The position numbers were made by a program, and so were the translations under genes. This document shows, one piece after another, positions 16,335 through 25,040 of a stretch of DNA of 64,000 bases; the stretch's first letter is position 1, and each line of letters begins with the position of its first letter. Source of the DNA: Roseibium sp. MMSF_3544 (GTDB lineage Bacteria; Pseudomonadota; Alphaproteobacteria; Rhizobiales; Stappiaceae); assembly GCF_030732845.1 (NCBI RefSeq), contig NZ_JASHKA010000012.1:62001-126000 (forward strand). The letters are read 5' to 3'. The notes under the pieces were generated by a model that ran no database searches, was not told the DNA's origin, and saw nothing but the letters and a program-made list of their open reading frames with translations.

Positions 16335-18506
16335 GTGAACAACAAACTGCTGCCCCTTCTCGTTCTGGTCGGCGGCGTGATCGGGATAATTATCGGCTCA
16401 CTCAGTCCCGCGCTGACCCAATTTCTCCTGCCCTTTGGCGACGCCTATATCCGCTTGATGGAAGTGGTGGTTCTGCCCTACCTGTTTTCGTCGCTCCTCC
16501 TCGGACTTGGCAAGTTGTCTCCCAGCATCGCCTGGACCCTGTTCCGCAAAAGCTGGCCGGTCTATCTGCTGCTATGGGGTGTGACCTTCCTGTTCCTCAT
16601 GGTCGCTGCGTCGACCGTTCCCCTGGTCGGCAACACGACCGTGGTTGATTTCACCGCCAGCCTTCCGAGCGACAAGGGATCCGCAAAGTCGCTGGTCGAT
16701 CTTCTGATACCCGACAATTTCTTCGAGGCTCTGAGCCAGAACTACATTCCATCTGTTGTTCTCATGGGCGTGATATTCGGCATTGCTATCCAGCACAGCA
16801 TCAAGCCGACACCCCTGCTTGATGTCCTCACCATCATCCGCAACGCCTGTATCCGGATCTGGGGCTGGATTGTCTACCTCGCCCCGCTTGGGGTCTGCGC
16901 GCTTTTCGCCGAGTCCATCAGTTCGGTCAGCCTGACCGGCTTCGCCGCGTTGTCGATCTATATCGCAGTCGTGTTGCTGAGTTCGCTGGTACTTGCCCTT
17001 TGGGTTTTTCCGATGCTGCTGACGGTCTTTCTGCCGCTGACCTACAGGGAAGTGCTTTCGGGTTTGCGCGAGGCCTTCATGGTGGCTGTGGTCACATCGC
17101 TGTCCGTTGCCTCGCTTCCGCTGATCCAGAAAGCAGCGCAGCAATATGCAGCGAAGCTGCGCAACAGCGACGGTGAGGAACAGCAACAGAAGGAAATCAT
17201 TGAAACCTCCTTGTCTGTCAGCTACCCGCTCGCCCAGATCGGCAATTTCTTCATCCTGGTTTTTCTGATCTACGCGGCCTTCTACTACTACCTTCCGATC
17301 GAAAAGCAGCAGCTCCTGGAACTGCCGTTTGTCACGCTGTTGTCCAGCATCGGCTCGCCGACCTCCTCTATCGGTGCCGTCACGTTCATGGCCAATTGGC
17401 TCGGACTGCCACCGGGTACAACAAACCTCTACGTGGAGACCATGGCGATCACGCGTTACGGCCAGGTGATCACATCCGTCTCCGCATTCGCTTTTGTGAC
17501 GACCACCGTGACGTTTCTTTTCTACGGCAAGGTTCGCTTCAACCTGCGCGCCCTGATCGTGTTGGTCACGGTTTCCGCAGCAGCCTTTTCGGGCATCTGG
17601 GCGCTTGGCAGTCTGGGCGGTACCCACGTTCCGCTGCATTCCGAAGTCAGCTACAGGGCGGCGAGCCTTCCGGACTATGTGCAGCAGCTCAGCGACGCCA
17701 ATCGCCTGTCGAGCGCGCCAGCGGAAAAGAGTCCCGTTTCGTCTGAAGATCCGCAGCACCAGACGTCGGATGAAGTTTCGGCCCGCAACACGATCGACCG
17801 GATCGAGACCACGAGTGTGCTCAGGGTAGGCATCAATCCCGAAGTCATGCCATTTACCTACACGAACAACGATGGCCGGCTCGTGGGCTACGACGTTGAA
17901 ATGATGTATCGATTTTCCGAAAGCATGAATGTCGACCTGGAGTTCATACCCTATGACTGGCAAAGCCTTGCCAGTGACCTCAAACAGCGCAAGTTCGATA
18001 TCGCGGTCGGCGGCCTTTACATCACCGACACGCGTTTGAACACGTTGACGGTCAGTGCACCTTATTTCGAAAGTCCACTCGCGCTGATCGTCAAGAGCGA
18101 CCGGGTGCAAGAGTTCAAGTCCAGAGCAGTCATTGCGGCGAACAAAGACCTGACAATCGCGGTTTTCGACGACCCCGTCCTCATCCCGCTCGCCAAGCGC
18201 AGTTTTCCATCAGCGACCCTGCGCGTGGTGAAGGACTACAACAATCTTGAAACCATGAAAGACGTTGATGCCGCGCTCTGGACGCGTGAACAGGCACGCG
18301 CTCTGGCGATATCGCTGGAGGGTTATTCCACCGTTGTTCCCGAAGACACCGCGAGCCGTTTCCTGTTTGCTTATCTGATGCCGCCCGATTCACCCGGTCT
18401 GGCGGCTTACTTCAACTACTGGATGGAGCAATCAACGAACAGCGGCGTTCTTCAGGACATGAAGCGGAGATGGATCAGTCCTGCCGATACAGAGATTTCG
18501 AACTGA
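16335..18506 (+). CDS. Cation:dicarboxylate symporter fused to a periplasmic solute-binding domain
   Basis: A 723-residue protein from GTG 16335. Residues 1-435 are an SDF/GltP-type secondary transporter with multiple membrane helices; the substrate and cation region includes SSIGSPTSSIGAVTFM. After a linker of about 60 residues, residues about 490-715 form a complete family 3 solute-binding domain (TSVLRVGINPEVMPFTYTN, GRLVGYDVEMM, KFDIAVGGLYITDTRLN). It probably captures an amino or dicarboxylic acid in the periplasm and hands it to the attached carrier. Such binding domains normally serve ABC or TRAP importers. The gene ends 15 bases from the convergent clpS stop. Confidence 0.9.
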   Translation: MNNKLLPLLVLVGGVIGIIIGSLSPALTQFLLPFGDAYIRLMEVVVLPYLFSSLLLGLGKLSPSIAWTLFRKSWPVYLLLWGVTFLFLMVAASTVPLVGNTTVVDFTASLPSDKGSAKSLVDLLIPDNFFEALSQNYIPSVVLMGVIFGIAIQHSIKPTPLLDVLTIIRNACIRIWGWIVYLAPLGVCALFAESISSVSLTGFAALSIYIAVVLLSSLVLALWVFPMLLTVFLPLTYREVLSGLREAFMVAVVTSLSVASLPLIQKAAQQYAAKLRNSDGEEQQQKEIIETSLSVSYPLAQIGNFFILVFLIYAAFYYYLPIEKQQLLELPFVTLLSSIGSPTSSIGAVTFMANWLGLPPGTTNLYVETMAITRYGQVITSVSAFAFVTTTVTFLFYGKVRFNLRALIVLVTVSAAAFSGIWALGSLGGTHVPLHSEVSYRAASLPDYVQQLSDANRLSSAPAEKSPVSSEDPQHQTSDEVSARNTIDRIETTSVLRVGINPEVMPFTYTNNDGRLVGYDVEMMYRFSESMNVDLEFIPYDWQSLASDLKQRKFDIAVGGLYITDTRLNTLTVSAPYFESPLALIVKSDRVQEFKSRAVIAANKDLTIAVFDDPVLIPLAKRSFPSATLRVVKDYNNLETMKDVDAALWTREQARALAISLEGYSTVVPEDTASRFLFAYLMPPDSPGLAAYFNYWMEQSTNSGVLQDMKRRWISPADTEISN

Positions 18507-18521
18507 CGAGGCAGGTTGTCC

Positions 18522-18824
18522 CTATTCCGGTTCGACCGTGAACTGAAGCGGATATCCGAGCTGGCTTGCCGCATCGATTGCACGCGTTGCCTTGGTCTCC
18601 GCGACATCCTTCGGATAGACCGAGACGACACAGGCGCCCTTCTGGTGTGCAGTCAGCATGACAACTTCCGCCTGCGCCATATCCAGACGAAATTCCGCTT
18701 TCAGGATCAGAACGACAAACTCGCGCGGGGTGTAGTCGTCGTTCAGCAGAATGACCTTGTAGAGTTTCGGTTTCTGAACCTTGGTCTTCTGCTTCAGTTT
18801 GGGTTTCAGATCGGTATCGCCCAT
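18522..18824 (-). CDS. clpS: ATP-dependent Clp protease adaptor ClpS
   Basis: A 100-residue adaptor that delivers N-degron substrates to ClpAP. The core KLYKVILLNDDYTPREFVV, HQKGACVVSVY and the C-terminal ETKATRAIDAASQLGYPLQF are diagnostic. The frame extends to 18911, but MGDTDLKPK at 18824 is the natural start, because upstream codons cover an inverted repeat. Alphaproteobacteria often carry two ClpS paralogues; this one has no adjacent clpA in the window. Confidence 0.93.
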   Translation of the reverse strand: MGDTDLKPKLKQKTKVQKPKLYKVILLNDDYTPREFVVLILKAEFRLDMAQAEVVMLTAHQKGACVVSVYPKDVAETKATRAIDAASQLGYPLQFTVEPE

Positions 18825-19254
18825 AACACTTGCCCAAATTTGCGTTCCGGCATCGGGCGCGGAACAACTTGAATTGGATCGGATTTTGAATGCCCGACCG
18901 CGGGCAGGCATTCAAAATCCGGTCTGGCGCCTGGTCCCGGGCTGGTTCGAGATCATTCACCGATATTGCGGAAGCTTTGCCGGGATTGTCCCGGCTGTTT
19001 CAGACCAAAACCCGCGGACGCTCAAATTGCGCCGCCAGTCGATCCGTTGTCTTGTCCATATAGGGCCATTATAATGCATCGCAAAATCAAAGGAAACATG
19101 ACGCTCGCCAAATTGCATCAGAACGCCCGGTCACGCCAATTTTGATTTGCGTTTGATCATCTCCACCATCATCTGCGGATTTAAGCAATCCGGCCCCCGC
19201 CCTGCTGCGTAGGACAGCATGTGGCTCAAGCCTGAAACAGCCGGAGGATGTCCG
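18825..19254. other. Intergenic region upstream of clpS and the chalcone-isomerase-like gene
   Basis: 430 bases between divergent genes. It contains the inverted repeat at 18880-18921. On the minus strand a TATAAT hexamer near 19070 could be the -10 of clpS, but no good -35 is spaced for it. The remainder has no recognisable RNA or protein gene. Confidence 0.45.
18880..18921. repeat. Strong inverted repeat upstream of clpS
   Basis: CGGATTTTGAATGCC (18880-18894) is perfectly complementary to GGCATTCAAAATCCG (18907-18921). An alternative inner stem, TGCCCG/CGGGCA, is possible. It lies 56 bases before the clpS start, so in clpS mRNA it would be a leader hairpin. No T-run follows on either strand. 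Confidence 0.7.
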
Positions 19255-19818
19255 ATGAATTCACGTACCCAGTCTTCAGCGACGCAGTGGCCGCTCGTAT
19301 CGCTGTTCTGCATGTTCCTCATGGCCGCGGTTCTTGTTCCGCTCCCCGTCAAAGCAGATATCGGCTCCGCAGCCAGGTCAGTACCGTCGGCCGAACTGGT
19401 CGGCAAGGGCCGCATGACGTATCTGGGCTTCAAGGTATTCGATGCCGAACTTTATGCACCCAAAGGGGTCTACAGTGCCTCCAGTCCGTTTGCGTTGAAG
19501 CTGACTTACCTTCGCAATTTCAAAGGCACCGCGATCACCGATAGCTCGATTAAGGAAATCAAGCGCCAGGGCGGCGCATCGGCTGCACAGATCGCCTCTT
19601 GGGAAAAACAGATGAATGCGATTTTCCCTAACGTTTCTGCCGGTCAGTCGATCACCGGCGTGCGCACGGCGAATGGCAGTTCCGTGTTTTATCGTGGAAA
19701 CCGAAAGATCGGTACGATCAGCGATCCGGCCTTCACCAAGAAGTTCTTTTCCATTTGGCTCGGCAACAACACCCGTAATCCCGGCCTGAGAGCCAGACTG
19801 GTCGGAGCCGGTTCTTGA
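19255..19818 (+). CDS. Exported chalcone-isomerase-like protein
   Basis: A 187-residue protein from ATG 19255, seven bases after GGAGG. The signal sequence (SLFCMFLMAAVLVPLPVKA) is followed by the chalcone-isomerase-like fold: GKGRMTYLGFKVFDAELYAP, LKLTYLRNFKGTAI and FFSIWLG near the end. Bacterial members of this Chalcone_3 family are not known to act on flavonoids; ligand binding, perhaps of fatty acids, is suspected. The stop overlaps the possible TTG start of the next gene, so the two are translationally coupled or nearly so. Confidence 0.8.
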   Translation: MNSRTQSSATQWPLVSLFCMFLMAAVLVPLPVKADIGSAARSVPSAELVGKGRMTYLGFKVFDAELYAPKGVYSASSPFALKLTYLRNFKGTAITDSSIKEIKRQGGASAAQIASWEKQMNAIFPNVSAGQSITGVRTANGSSVFYRGNRKIGTISDPAFTKKFFSIWLGNNTRNPGLRARLVGAGS

Positions 19819-21191
19819 CCCTCGACCAGCGTCGAGCAATGACAAACACGACGTTGGGTCCGGACGAAACCTTGACCGGACCCGAAGCGGGGGCAGTAGC
19901 CTCCAGCGGCAGCAAGGCATTGCAACCAATTCGGATGGCAAGTCTGGCGGCTTACGGCGCAATGGCGTTCCCGCTCGCCTTTGTCGGCTTGCCCATCTAT
20001 CTTCACGCTCCGGACTTTTATGCAGTCACTCTGCAAATCCCGCTCGCAACGCTCGGGTCAGTCCTGCTGGCACTCAGGCTGGTCGATGCAATCCAGGACC
20101 CGCTCATCGGCAGCCTCAGTGACCGTTTTCACACCTCGCGCGCAACAATCCTGGCGATAGGCGCGGTGTTGCTCGGCACCGGGTTCTGGATGCTGTTTCA
20201 TCCCCTTGCAAGCGCCCCGGTTCTTTGGTTCGCACTTGCCGTCTTTGTCTGCACGACCGGCTTTTCGGTCGTGTCCATCAATTTTCAGGCCCTTGGCGGC
20301 CTCTGGCGGACGACAACAAACGAACGCACCAGAATTACCGCAAGCCGGGAAGCTATCGGTCTGGTCGGACTTCTTGTGGCGGCCGTGACGCCGCCGATCC
20401 TGACACAAATCGTTGGGCCCTCCGACGCGTTTCACTGGCTGTCGCTTGTTTACCTGCCACTCCTGTGCGTAACGCTCTGGCTCCTCGTCCGCTGGATGCG
20501 CTCAGCTCCTCTGGAAACCCCGGCGAAACGTCAGTCCGGGATCAGCTGGTTGTCACTCCTCAACAACCGCTGGCGCGGCCTGTTCTTCGGGCTCGTTTTC
20601 CTCAACGTCTTTGCAAGCGCGATACCCGCGGTTCTAGTCCTTTTCTTCATTCGCGACCGGCTCGGCGCGGAAACCTATACTGGTCTGTTTTTGTTAACTT
20701 ATTTCCTGTCGGGCGCAATCTCCATGCCGCTCTGGACAGCGATTGCCAGGAAGTTCGGCAAGTTGCGCGCGTGGCAATTTTCCCTTGCCGCAGCCATTCT
20801 GACCTTTTGCTGGGCTGCGCTCCTGCAACAGGGAGACATCGCGTCTTACGCGCTGGTATGTGCCTTGTCCGGGCTTGCTCTTGGCGCTGATCTCGCATTA
20901 CCGCCTGCGATCCTGGCCGACCACATCGAAGCTGACGGGCGGCAGCAGGAAGCCTCGAAGCTATTTTCCATAATGGCGTTTTTGTCGAAGTCAGCTCTCG
21001 CCGTCGCAACAGGGCTCGCACTGCCAGCGCTCGGCATCTTTGGATACCATCCAAACGTGGTCATGACGCCGGAACTGAATTTTGTCATGAGCGTCACCTA
21101 TGCCGGACTTCCGTGTATCTTCAAATTGGCTGCCCTTGGCGGGCTGCTCCTGTTTGAAAAAGATCTCGAACTGCGCCCGGCTGCGGCGTGA
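19815..21191 (+). CDS. MFS transporter, GPH/MelB-like (MFS_2)
   Basis: A 458-residue inner-membrane carrier. The TTG at 19815 overlaps the previous stop; ATG 19839 (MTNTTLG) is the alternative start. Signature features are the early loop DAIQDPLIGSLSDRF, typical of the glycoside-pentoside-hexuronide group, and about twelve membrane spans. In other proteobacteria, carriers of this group sit beside chalcone-isomerase-like, DUF3833 and cyclopropane-synthase-like genes in envelope-lipid clusters, so a lipid-related substrate is as likely as a sugar. That link is inferred. Confidence 0.8.
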   Translation: MTLDQRRAMTNTTLGPDETLTGPEAGAVASSGSKALQPIRMASLAAYGAMAFPLAFVGLPIYLHAPDFYAVTLQIPLATLGSVLLALRLVDAIQDPLIGSLSDRFHTSRATILAIGAVLLGTGFWMLFHPLASAPVLWFALAVFVCTTGFSVVSINFQALGGLWRTTTNERTRITASREAIGLVGLLVAAVTPPILTQIVGPSDAFHWLSLVYLPLLCVTLWLLVRWMRSAPLETPAKRQSGISWLSLLNNRWRGLFFGLVFLNVFASAIPAVLVLFFIRDRLGAETYTGLFLLTYFLSGAISMPLWTAIARKFGKLRAWQFSLAAAILTFCWAALLQQGDIASYALVCALSGLALGADLALPPAILADHIEADGRQQEASKLFSIMAFLSKSALAVATGLALPALGIFGYHPNVVMTPELNFVMSVTYAGLPCIFKLAALGGLLLFEKDLELRPAAA

Positions 21192-21257
21192 CACCCTCTT
21201 GACCGCGGCTGCCGAATTCTGATTGCGTGTTTTCATCAAATTTGACCGGAACCGCCG

Positions 21258-21608
21258 ATGGCCGTACGACCGCCCCAATTCACCAAACCTGCCGACAAGG
21301 ACCCGCTGGCGGCGGCTCTGGAGCAGGAGGTCTTCAGCGAGATGGCGTCCACGCTGTCCCGCTTGACGACGAAACTTCAGACTGCTCTCGAACAATTGAG
21401 TGAGGCGGAAAACGACCCGGATGCATCGGACGAGCATCGGCTGACCAGATTGGCAGAAGCCGGTGAAGCGCTCTGGCACGTGATCATTCAACGCGAATTG
21501 TGCGGCCTTCGCAGGCACAAGGAATTCAATGATCATATGGGCGTTCCGAAGGCTGTGCGGCTCTCAATGGGTCCGGCCGTCAGCACCAAGGCGCGCGCCC
21601 GGTCGTAG
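21258..21608 (+). CDS. DUF6665-like small protein
   Basis: A 116-residue, largely helical soluble protein. The arrangement LEQEVFSEMASTLSRLTTKL ... AEAGEALWHVIIQRELCGLR matches what I recall of the DUF6665 family, whose function is unknown. The start at ATG 21258 is the only reasonable one. It stands alone, 66 bases after the MFS gene, and may be read through from it. Confidence 0.65.
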   Translation: MAVRPPQFTKPADKDPLAAALEQEVFSEMASTLSRLTTKLQTALEQLSEAENDPDASDEHRLTRLAEAGEALWHVIIQRELCGLRRHKEFNDHMGVPKAVRLSMGPAVSTKARARS

Positions 21609-21840
21609 TTTGGGTCAATAAGCGGGCAAATGTGACCCCAATCACTTCTTTGTTGACGGAAGTGCCGTAGCGAAAGGAAGCTGTTGCATCTTTGTCGCTA
21701 GGGTGGTTTTTACGGGGGTTATTGCAAGATGCGTTATTTACTGTCGTGCTCAGTGAACTATGTCTATCCGCTTAGGTTGACTGGTGCAGGGAAAGCTGCC
21801 CAGCATCCGACAAAAAAATAATGCCGAGCGCAGAGCGATC

Positions 21841-22845
21841 ATGATGTGCAGCAAGACTGGCTCCTTGAAGTTTGTTCGAAGACTAATACCGGCTTGCCTG
21901 GCGCTGGGACTGCTCATCAATCCGGCAGTACCGGTCATCGGCTTAACCCAACCGGCAGAGGCTCAGTCGGTACGCGTTGTTCCGGAAGGCAACCGCTACA
22001 AAAGCCAGCCCAAGATCCCGTTTGCGTCAGCGCGCAGAACTTCCGCCTCCAAATCAAGCTACGATGCGAAATTCGACAAGGTCGTCGCGGTTCTTAAGCG
22101 GGACCGGCGCCTGATGTCTTCCATCAAGCGGGTCGCAAGCCGCTACGGCATTGACCCCATTCACATTATCGGCGCGATCGTCGGTGAGCACACCTACAAC
22201 TACGACACGCTCGACAGCGCGCAATCCTATTACGTGAAAGCCCTTGCCTATGCGGGCATAAACATCGACTTCGAACTCAATGGAGAACATGTCGACGTCT
22301 TTGTTCAGCGCCCGCAGTTCGAACGCTGCCGCAAGGACCATATCCAGAAGAGCAGCGACCGCCGCTGGTCCTGCTACGAGAATGTGTGGAACAGCAAGTT
22401 CCGCGGCAAACGGGTCGAAGGCGTGCGCTATCCGAAGAAGAACTTCAACGAGGCCTTTTTCCAGCCGCTCTATGCGGGCCAAAGCTTCGGTCTTGGCCAG
22501 CTCAGCCCGCTGACCGTCCTCAAAATGACCGATCGCGTCTCGCGCCAAAGCAGGTTCCGGAAGCTGGAAGCGTCAAATTCTGAAGCCGTTTACAAGGCGA
22601 CGATGGATCCGAACATGTCGCTGCACTACATGGCAGCCATCATTCAGGATGCCATTGCGGCCTACAAGTCGGTCGGCAAGGTCGACATCTCGAACAATCC
22701 CGGTTTGACCGCCACTCTCTACAATCTTGGCGACCCCTGGGGCCGGGCGGCCAAATTCCGCCGGACCGGTCGAAGCTGGCCACGAGAAAACTACTACGGC
22801 TGGCTCGTCAATGACCGGATAGACGACCTGAGAGCCCTTCTCTGA
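21841..22845 (+). CDS. Exported DUF1402 family protein (lysozyme-like fold)
   Basis: A 334-residue protein. I take ATG 21841 rather than GTG 21784 because it begins a typical signal peptide (MMCSKTG ... ACLALGLLINPAVPVIG). The mature part has RYGIDPIHIIGAIVGEHTYN, which resembles the helix carrying the catalytic glutamate in transglycosylase-type folds, then SFGLGQLSPLTVLKM, also transglycosylase-like. DUF1402 proteins are common in Rhizobiales and uncharacterised. A periplasmic wall-related role is the obvious guess. The gene is convergent with the MBL hydrolase gene. Confidence 0.8.
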   Translation: MMCSKTGSLKFVRRLIPACLALGLLINPAVPVIGLTQPAEAQSVRVVPEGNRYKSQPKIPFASARRTSASKSSYDAKFDKVVAVLKRDRRLMSSIKRVASRYGIDPIHIIGAIVGEHTYNYDTLDSAQSYYVKALAYAGINIDFELNGEHVDVFVQRPQFERCRKDHIQKSSDRRWSCYENVWNSKFRGKRVEGVRYPKKNFNEAFFQPLYAGQSFGLGQLSPLTVLKMTDRVSRQSRFRKLEASNSEAVYKATMDPNMSLHYMAAIIQDAIAAYKSVGKVDISNNPGLTATLYNLGDPWGRAAKFRRTGRSWPRENYYGWLVNDRIDDLRALL

Positions 22846-22888
22846 AGCAATGACGAGGCCTGCGCAGGAGCGGGCCGGCCCTGGGCCG

Positions 22889-23563
22889 TCAGGTCAGGAA
22901 CGGATTGGTCTGGCGCTCATGCCCGATTGTCGATGCTTGCCCGTGACCCGGCAGGAACGAGACCTCATCGCCGAGCGGCAGCATTTTTTCCTGAATGGAC
23001 TGGATCAGCGTTGCGTGGTCTCCGCCTGGTAAATCGGTCCGGCCGATCGACCCGGCGAACAGCACATCGCCTGAAATCGCAAACCCGAGTTCCTTGTCGA
23101 CAAACACGAGATGGCCGGGAGAATGGCCCGGACAATGCAGAACATCGAACATACGCCCGGCGATCTCGACTTGCTCGCCTTCGACCATCCATCGGTCGGG
23201 CGTCACCGGTTTCGCCTCGGGAACACCGAACTGGGCCGCCTGGTCTGCGACCCGTTCGATGAGCGGTTTGTCGGCCTCATGCGGACCTTCGACCGGAACA
23301 CTCAGAGCCGCCGCCAGATCGGCAGCGCCACCAATGTGGTCGATATGCCCGTGTGTCAGCACAATCTTCTCCACGTTGACATCCTGCTTCTTGATTGCCT
23401 CCAGGATGCGTTCGACATCACCGCCGGGATCGACAACGGTTCCCCGCATGGTCTGCGGGTCCCAAATCAAGGAGCAATTTTGCTGAAAAGGTGTAACGGG
23501 CAGGACCATCACCTGAATCGGCGGTGTTTCATCCATATCTGAATTTGTCGTATCTTCTGTCAC
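22889..23563 (-). CDS. MBL-fold metallo-hydrolase (glyoxalase II-like)
   Basis: A 224-residue soluble enzyme. The metal ligands are in order: THGHIDHIGG, CPGHSPGH, ISGDVLF and PGHG; GRTDLPGGD is typical of the short GloB2/YcbL branch, which hydrolyses thioesters such as S-lactoylglutathione. The frame runs up to 23824, but GTG 23563 has GGAGG five bases upstream and gives the normal family length; ATG 23536 is a second choice. The gene is divergent from the DUF1176 gene at 23731. Confidence 0.88.
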   Translation of the reverse strand: MTEDTTNSDMDETPPIQVMVLPVTPFQQNCSLIWDPQTMRGTVVDPGGDVERILEAIKKQDVNVEKIVLTHGHIDHIGGAADLAAALSVPVEGPHEADKPLIERVADQAAQFGVPEAKPVTPDRWMVEGEQVEIAGRMFDVLHCPGHSPGHLVFVDKELGFAISGDVLFAGSIGRTDLPGGDHATLIQSIQEKMLPLGDEVSFLPGHGQASTIGHERQTNPFLT

Positions 23564-23730
23564 ACCTGCCTCCTTTGGAAACACCTCGGACTGGCTCGGC
23601 AACAAATGCGGGACAAAACAATCCGGTGTCGTCTTTCTGCACGTTAGCGGCTTCACCTTGCCGCGTGCATTTCGTACAAGATGTATAAGCCTCTGAGAAG
23701 ACGGCAATGAAAATCGGGTAACCGGACATA

Positions 23731-24828
23731 ATGACGCTAAGACTGCTGACTTTCCTGATAACCGCCGCCACCGCCTTTTTGGCTGTGTCCGGGAGTATGG
23801 CACAGCCGGGCCGTACCGCACCAAATTTTGAGGGATGGACGGTGGATTGCGGAAATACCGGCGTCTGCTTCACCTCCTCCTTCACCCGCAGCCAGTCGGT
23901 CTGGGTTGACGTGCGCATCGTCCGGGACTGGCAGGCCGAAGCTCAGCCGCTTATCCGATTGACCACCAACACGGAACTTCCCCAGGAAGGAACGCTTCGG
24001 TTTGATGTCGATGGCGCGACCATCGAAGAACTGCCCATCGAACAGTTGCGCGAAATGCAGCCGGCGGTGACCGCTCCCTCCGGCTTCCGCCCGCTCGGCG
24101 GTGAAGGCTTCTGGTATCCGGCCGGACCTGCTGCCATCACGCTTCTGGACGCCATGCAGAAGGGCAAGGTTCTGACAATCCATCTGCCTGAAGGAAACGG
24201 ATCTGACGCCATATCGGTCCCCGTTCCCCTTCAGGGCCTGAAGGCCAGTCTTCTCTGGCTCGACAACAGACAGGACCGAACCGGGACAGTCGCTGCAATC
24301 GTCGCCCCGGGCACGGGTCCGGCAAGGGATGCGCCGCACGCATTGCCGATCCTGAGTGCAGACCAGTTGCCGCCCGAAGTAACGGCCATCTGGTCGGCAA
24401 ACAGGCTTTGCTCCGCAATTGATCCAGCCATATTCGCCAGCCTGAACGCTGTGCGTGTTCCGCTCGCCGAAGGCGCTTCGCTCTACATCATCCCCTGCGG
24501 CGCACCAACGGCCTATAACAGCCCCTATGTCGCCATTCTGTCGGGCAAGGACGGCGCTGCGCGCCAGGTTCACGTTGCAAGAATGTCGGAGAAAGGTCCG
24601 ATTGCATCGGATCTCATTTACAACGCAAGGTGGATTCCTGCAGATCAGCAGCTGGTCAGCTATTTCAAGGGATCCGGTGTTGGCGAGTGCGGGCTCTGGA
24701 ACCGCTGGATCTGGAACGGTACGGGACTGGTCCTGCTGGAAGAAGCAACCCGGAAGACATGTGACGGTACGGCACCTGACTTGTCCAATTGGTCAAGTAC
24801 CTGGCCCTTAAAAAACGCGCCCGATTAA
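23731..24828 (+). CDS. Exported DUF1176-family protein, second copy
   Basis: A 365-residue protein with signal peptide (LLTFLITAATAFLAVSGSMA). It has the classic DUF1176 end: IIPCGAPTAYNSPYVA, then YFKGSGVGECGLWNRWIW and TCDG before the final Trp residues. The N-terminal half has FEGWTVDC, parallel to FGDWSIRC in the protein at 11727, so the two are paralogues with low identity. Six conserved cysteines suggest disulphide bonds in the periplasm. No activity is known for the family. Confidence 0.8.
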   Translation: MTLRLLTFLITAATAFLAVSGSMAQPGRTAPNFEGWTVDCGNTGVCFTSSFTRSQSVWVDVRIVRDWQAEAQPLIRLTTNTELPQEGTLRFDVDGATIEELPIEQLREMQPAVTAPSGFRPLGGEGFWYPAGPAAITLLDAMQKGKVLTIHLPEGNGSDAISVPVPLQGLKASLLWLDNRQDRTGTVAAIVAPGTGPARDAPHALPILSADQLPPEVTAIWSANRLCSAIDPAIFASLNAVRVPLAEGASLYIIPCGAPTAYNSPYVAILSGKDGAARQVHVARMSEKGPIASDLIYNARWIPADQQLVSYFKGSGVGECGLWNRWIWNGTGLVLLEEATRKTCDGTAPDLSNWSSTWPLKNAPD

Positions 24829-25040
24829 CGCCTGTCCCAAGGAATTTCTTGCGATTTCATGCCTCACGCCCTTATGATGGAGCCGCAGCGGCTGGTAAGG
24901 GATGCGGCAGGTTTGTTTCAGCCCGATCCCAGAATGTTGAACAGGCGTACAGGGTGCGCCTGCCTGAGGTGACGTCTGTGAAGACGGGTGAGATTGGCTG
25001 ATATGTGCCGGCGGGGCACGGAAATTAAGGTGATTCAGTA

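Noticed and set aside
16572..18110. A 512-codon open frame on the minus strand
   Set aside because: It lies wholly antisense to the well-supported symporter-binding fusion; its protein is His/Arg/Gln-rich with no domain.
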